Assembly: GCA_001899175.1 (NCBI GenBank)
Contig: MKVH01000024.1
Span: 558,001 to 622,000 of the forward strand
DNA length: 64,000 bases
Source of the DNA: Candidatus Kapaibacterium thiocyanatum
Lineage (GTDB): Bacteria; Bacteroidota; Ignavibacteria; Kapaibacteriales; Kapaibacteriaceae
Direction: 5' to 3'
Position 1 is the first letter of the stretch. The number at the start of each line of letters is the position of its first letter. Position numbers and translations under genes: made by a program. Under the pieces are notes generated by a model that was not told the DNA's origin, did not search any database, and saw only the letters and a list, made by a program, of their open reading frames with translations. Positions 61,013-64,000 of this stretch are shown piece after piece.

Positions 61013-61534
61013 TCAGGCCTTGGCGGGTGGTGCCATGACGGTGCCGCATTTCGAACACGTGCGGTGCTCGAGCGAGCCCCAGTAGCGTTCGAAGAGCGGG
61101 GGGAGCTGCGTCACGATGTCCTTGAGAGGCAGGTATTCTTCGTATAGCTTGTTGCCGCATCGCTCGCAGAACCACATGAAGGCATCGAGCTCCTGTTCCG
61201 TACGCTTGCGTTCGATGACGAGGCCGATGGTGTTGGCCGGACGCTGCGGCGAGTGCGGCGTTCGTGGCGGAAGGAGGAAGATATCGCCCTGTCTGATGTG
61301 GATGTCCTTCGGAACACCGTCGTCGATGATCCTGACGGTGACGTCGCCTTCGAGTTGATAGAAGAACTCCTCACCCTCATTGTAGTGATAGTCCTTACGG
61401 GCGTTGGGCCCGCCCACGACCATTACGATGAAATCGGTGTCTTCGTAGACCTTGGCGTTACCGACGGGAGGCTTCAGCAGGTGCCGGTGGTCGTCGATCC
61501 ATTGCCGGAAATTCAGCGGGGGGATAACTGCCAT
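61013..61534 (-). CDS. 3-hydroxyanthranilate 3,4-dioxygenase
   Basis: This enzyme opens the ring of 3-hydroxyanthranilate, a tryptophan breakdown product of the kynurenine pathway, using iron and O2. The 173-residue cupin has the iron ligands H50, E56 and H94 (DYHYNEGEEFFYQ and PPRTPHSPQRP) and the C-terminal rubredoxin-like zinc site (CERCG and CSKCG) of the bacterial enzyme, so both metal sites are intact. The ATG at 61534 (MAVIPPLNFRQW) matches the usual N-terminus. The earlier steps of the pathway (kynureninase, tryptophan dioxygenase) are not in the window. Confidence 0.95.
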   Translation of the reverse strand: MAVIPPLNFRQWIDDHRHLLKPPVGNAKVYEDTDFIVMVVGGPNARKDYHYNEGEEFFYQLEGDVTVRIIDDGVPKDIHIRQGDIFLLPPRTPHSPQRPANTIGLVIERKRTEQELDAFMWFCERCGNKLYEEYLPLKDIVTQLPPLFERYWGSLEHRTCSKCGTVMAPPAKA

Positions 61535-61692
61535 GACTATACCTCGTTTGGACCTGAGTAAGTTTGAACCGCTGTCCGGGAACACGTGGACGTGCCATCG
61601 GGACGCAGGCTACAGAAAATACGGAACTCGCGCCTCGCAATGCGACGACGGATCCATTCACGACGATCATCAACAACAATATCGAATCGATC

Positions 61693-62478
61693 ATGCCTCT
61701 CACCGGATATCGCGCACTCGTCTGCGGTGCATCGAAAGGAATCGGCAGAGCTTCTGCGGAACGTCTCGCACAACTGGGGGCGTCCGTGACCACGCTCGCC
61801 CGGACGGAGTCGGCACTGGCCGACGTCATCGCCACGCTGGATACGTCGAAAGGCCAGGTCCATTCGATGGTCGTCGCCGATGTCACACGACCCGACGAGC
61901 TTGTCCACAGTGTTCAGAATCACGTGGATAACGTAGGCGCAATCCACATCTGTGTGAATAACACGGCAGGACCGGCCGGTGGAAAACTCATCGACGCGAA
62001 GCCGGAACAACTCCTGGAAGCATTTTCCAATCATATACTTATAGCTCATCGTCTGACGTCGGTTCTCGTCCCTGGAATGAAGGCCGCGGGCTACGGCCGC
62101 ATTGTCAACATCATATCCACATCGGTCAAACAGCCGATCGAAGGGCTCGGTGTGAGCAATACCATCAGGGGGGCGATGGCATCGTGGTCCAAGACGCTCG
62201 CGACGGAACTGGCGCCGTACGGAATCACCGTGACGAACGTATTGCCTGGGGCGACGGAGACGGAGCGGCTCACCCAGATCATCGACCGGAAGGCCGAGGG
62301 GGCGAGGATCGCGGTCGATGACGTCAGACAGGAGATGCTGGACGAGATTCCGGCGGGCCGTTTCGCCCGCCCGGAAGAGATCGCGAATGCCGTCGGTTTT
62401 CTCGCCTTGCCGATGTCCGGCTACATCACCGGAACCAGTATCCTGGTGGATGGTGGGCGTACCAGGGCTCTCTCCTGA
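61693..62478 (+). CDS. Atypical SDR family oxidoreductase lacking the YxxxK pair
   Basis: This 261-residue Rossmann protein has the NAD(P) site CGASKGIGRASAERLAQLGA (residues 12-31) and the NNTAG motif. The C-terminal end YITGTSILVDGGRT is typical of FabG-like SDRs. At the catalytic site the expected S...YxxxK is replaced: the segment aligned with VNISS...YSASK reads VNIIS...SNTIR, so Tyr becomes Ser and Lys becomes Arg. Normal reductase activity is therefore doubtful. It is divergent from the kynurenine-pathway genes and its link to them is only positional. The ATG at 61693 is used. Confidence 0.85.
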   Translation: MPLTGYRALVCGASKGIGRASAERLAQLGASVTTLARTESALADVIATLDTSKGQVHSMVVADVTRPDELVHSVQNHVDNVGAIHICVNNTAGPAGGKLIDAKPEQLLEAFSNHILIAHRLTSVLVPGMKAAGYGRIVNIISTSVKQPIEGLGVSNTIRGAMASWSKTLATELAPYGITVTNVLPGATETERLTQIIDRKAEGARIAVDDVRQEMLDEIPAGRFARPEEIANAVGFLALPMSGYITGTSILVDGGRTRALS

Positions 62479-62480
62479 GT

Positions 62481-62695
62481 TTCTCCACGTGATGTGGATA
62501 ACTTGTTCTGAAATGGGGCTATCATGAATGGTCCTTCGTTTGTTTCTTCCACACGAACGCTCTAGTTTTGCGGTGGTCGTAAGCCGTTGCACTGTGCAAG
62601 GATATCGACCAAAAGCACGGGAAACCGAGCTTGAGGGTAGGAGACGAGGCTTGAAGTTTTCCACAGGTGTGTGAATTTCAGTCGAGTTTTCCACA
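62481..62695. promoter_or_regulatory. DnaA-box cluster around the ftsQ promoter
   Basis: Three 9-mers fit the DnaA box TTWTCCACA: TGTGGATAA at 62493-62501 (perfect, minus orientation), TTTTCCACA at 62657-62665, and TTTTCCACA at 62687-62695. A weaker site, TTCTCCACG, is at 62481-62489. The promoter of ftsQ lies between them. The last two boxes border the ftsQ start region. Confidence 0.5.
62540..62570 (+). promoter_or_regulatory. Bacteroidota-type promoter of ftsQ-ftsA
   Basis: TTG (62540-62542), exactly 20 bases, then TAGTTTTG (62563-62570): a full match to TTG-N19..21-TAnnTTTG, the best in the window. Transcription would start near 62576, leaving a leader of about 95-135 bases. Confidence 0.7.
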
Positions 62696-63504
62696 ACGCG
62701 AGGCATGCAGTGACGGCAAGAGGAAGAGGCCAGCGCCAACGTCAGCACGCACCCCACCCGGGGACGGAGCAGCAGGCCGGAGTACGACGTCGTGCTCCGG
62801 GATTGGTCGTCGCGCTCCTGGCAGTCGTCTTCCTGGCATTGGTGGCAAGCCAGTGGCAGGGTCGGCAGGCGATCGGGAGGGTGATCATCACCGGTGCTTC
62901 GGGATTGAGTCTGGCGGCGGTGCACATGGTGGTGGACACGCTGGCCGACAAGTCGGTGCGATCGATCTCGCTGGCCGACGTCCGCGAAGTCGTCGAGCGA
63001 CTGCCTTACGTCCGTTCGGCATCCGTGCACCTGTCCGGAGTTCGGGACATCACCGTCGATGTGCAGGAACGTCTTCCCGTTGCCCATATCGTCGTCCAGG
63101 GCGGCGAGCTGCGCTACGTCGACGCCGAAGGCACGGTACTTCCGCCCGCATCGATCCGTACGGGCCATAATGTTCCGATCCTCCAGTCGTCGCAAGGTGA
63201 CACGTTGTCGAAGGCCGACGTCCGTACGCTGGCTGCGATGCTGGTGGCGGCGGCGCAGAATCTCGACCCGGTTCTCTATCAGTCGATTTCCGAAGTGCGC
63301 CTCGACGGTGCACGCCAGCAGGCCATCGTCACCACGGACGAAGCGGTATGGCGACTGCCGATCCGCGACGTCGCCGTCGCACGGCAGGCCTTGGCGGATA
63401 TGGATCTGTTCTGGAAACGGACGTCGACACGGCTCGACATGACTACCGTCAACGAAATCGATCTTCGCTGGCGCAACCAAGTGATCGTACGCTACAAGGG
63501 ATGA
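62671..63504 (+). CDS. ftsQ: Cell division protein FtsQ/DivIB
   Basis: FtsQ is a bitopic division protein that links early (FtsZ/FtsA) and late divisome parts. The long form (277 residues) has a basic Gln/Arg-rich cytoplasmic tail, a membrane segment at about residues 45-63 (LVVALLAVVFLALVAS), and then a POTRA domain (about 68-140, IGRVIITGASGLSL and YVRSASVHLSGVRDITVDVQERLPVA) and the C-terminal beta domain. The GTG at 62671 is the longest choice; a GTG at 62710 has GAGG eight bases upstream and may be the true start. It is followed by ftsA after seven bases. Confidence 0.88.
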   Translation: MNFSRVFHNARHAVTARGRGQRQRQHAPHPGTEQQAGVRRRAPGLVVALLAVVFLALVASQWQGRQAIGRVIITGASGLSLAAVHMVVDTLADKSVRSISLADVREVVERLPYVRSASVHLSGVRDITVDVQERLPVAHIVVQGGELRYVDAEGTVLPPASIRTGHNVPILQSSQGDTLSKADVRTLAAMLVAAAQNLDPVLYQSISEVRLDGARQQAIVTTDEAVWRLPIRDVAVARQALADMDLFWKRTSTRLDMTTVNEIDLRWRNQVIVRYKG

Positions 63505-63511
63505 CACTGCA

Positions 63512-64000
63512 ATGAATTCGACGAACATCTACGTCGGGCTCGACATCGGTACCACGAAGGTGTGTGCCGTCGTCGCCGCGTCCGACCCGGTGACGCGGCG
63601 TACCGACATCCTCGGTACGGGGATGTCGGAGTGTGAAGGATTGAAGCGGGGCGTCGTCACCAACATCAACAAGACCGCCGAAGCGATCCGCAAGGCCGTC
63701 GAAAAGGCCGAACAGCAATCCGGTATCAGCATCAGGCGTGTCGTCATCGGCATCGCGGGTGACCATATCTCGTCGTTCATCACACGCGGTATCGTCACGA
63801 TCTCGTCGCCCACGCGCGAGATCAGCGGGGCTGACGTCAGGCGTCTGCTCGACGATGTCCGCAAGGTGAAGATCGACGGCGACCGGCGCATCCTGCACGT
63901 GATACCGCAGGACTTCATCATCGACGGACAGGACGGCATCACCGATCCGGTGGGAATGAGCGGCATCCGTCTCGAGGCGAACGTCCTCGTCATCACTGGA
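63512..64000 (+). CDS. ftsA: Cell division protein FtsA (N-terminal part, cut by the window end)
   Basis: FtsA is the actin-like protein that tethers FtsZ to the membrane. The visible 163 codons have the phosphate-1 motif YVGLDIGTTKVCAVVA (residues 6-21), followed by GLKRGVVTNINKTAEAIRKAVEKAE and RRVVIGIAGDHISSF, which match FtsA subdomains 1A and 1C. It is open to the end of the window with no stop, and ftsZ probably follows outside it. It starts seven bases after ftsQ. Confidence 0.93.
   Translation, partial: MNSTNIYVGLDIGTTKVCAVVAASDPVTRRTDILGTGMSECEGLKRGVVTNINKTAEAIRKAVEKAEQQSGISIRRVVIGIAGDHISSFITRGIVTISSPTREISGADVRRLLDDVRKVKIDGDRRILHVIPQDFIIDGQDGITDPVGMSGIRLEANVLVITG

Noticed and set aside
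62479-62710. Replication origin
   Set aside because: Three DnaA boxes and a promoter do not make an origin; there is no dnaA, dnaN or gidA nearby and no clear AT-rich unwinding element.

Overview
The window is a gene-dense, GC-rich (about 60% by eye) piece of chromosome from a Gram-negative bacterium of the Bacteroidota/Chlorobiota group. A high-GC Kapabacteria/Ignavibacteria-like lineage is my best guess. The reasons are: a short Bacteroidota-type primary sigma factor (39405-40268); promoters of the matching form TTG-N19..21-TAnnTTTG in front of many genes; a TonB-dependent receptor with a carboxypeptidase-like N-terminal domain; four proteins with type IX secretion (T9SS) C-terminal sorting domains; and outer-membrane functions such as KdsD. 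I see no insertion sequence, phage, CRISPR array or tRNA-borne island; this is ordinary core chromosome.

Layout. 1-315 holds no gene but has a strong plus-strand terminator. 316-1340 is a small MarR/DoxX module with matching operators. 1419-3067 holds an MBL hydrolase and lipA. 3114-5953 (minus) runs nif3, a zinc-ribbon coiled-coil gene, the RNase P RNA gene rnpB, and an Hpt-domain gene whose start lies inside rnpB, followed by a secreted FlgO-like gene. 6065-11243 (plus) holds a secreted barrel-like protein, trmO and metH. 11259-14313 holds a divergent TonB receptor and purN. 14563-19278 is a very large, probably highly expressed T9SS surface protein followed by a strong terminator. 19358-34013 holds kdsD, rodZ-like (minus), then a long plus-strand run with overlapping or near-touching genes: a two-TM protein, an AtuA-family protein, a DUF2279 protein, a glycosyltransferase, purM, a secreted protein, recQ and a T9SS subtilisin. 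34003-43476 holds mpl, a T9SS beta-propeller, and the minus-strand rpoD-rimM-trmD-hydrolase-lipoprotein operon, plus ctpA and glyS. 43569-53683 holds dsbD, GNAT/panC, a DUF547 protein, a broken DUF1579-like gene, ilvE, recG, queE and a PD40 protein.

53687-58795 (minus) is the most unusual unit: an ECF sigma factor, a single-TM anti-sigma-like protein that ends in a T9SS sorting domain, and a 1140-residue VIT/vWA protein that carries carboxypeptidase-like, plug-like, TPR and DUF2135 segments. After a lipoprotein gene and tRNA-Ser(UGA), 59899-62478 carries two kynurenine-pathway enzymes (ACMSD and 3-hydroxyanthranilate dioxygenase) and a divergent atypical SDR. The window ends with ftsQ and the start of ftsA, driven by a near-perfect Bacteroidota promoter flanked by DnaA-box sequences.

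All calls rest on reading the sequence and on family motifs from memory; no database search was run. Starts are often uncertain because Shine-Dalgarno sequences are weak in this group.
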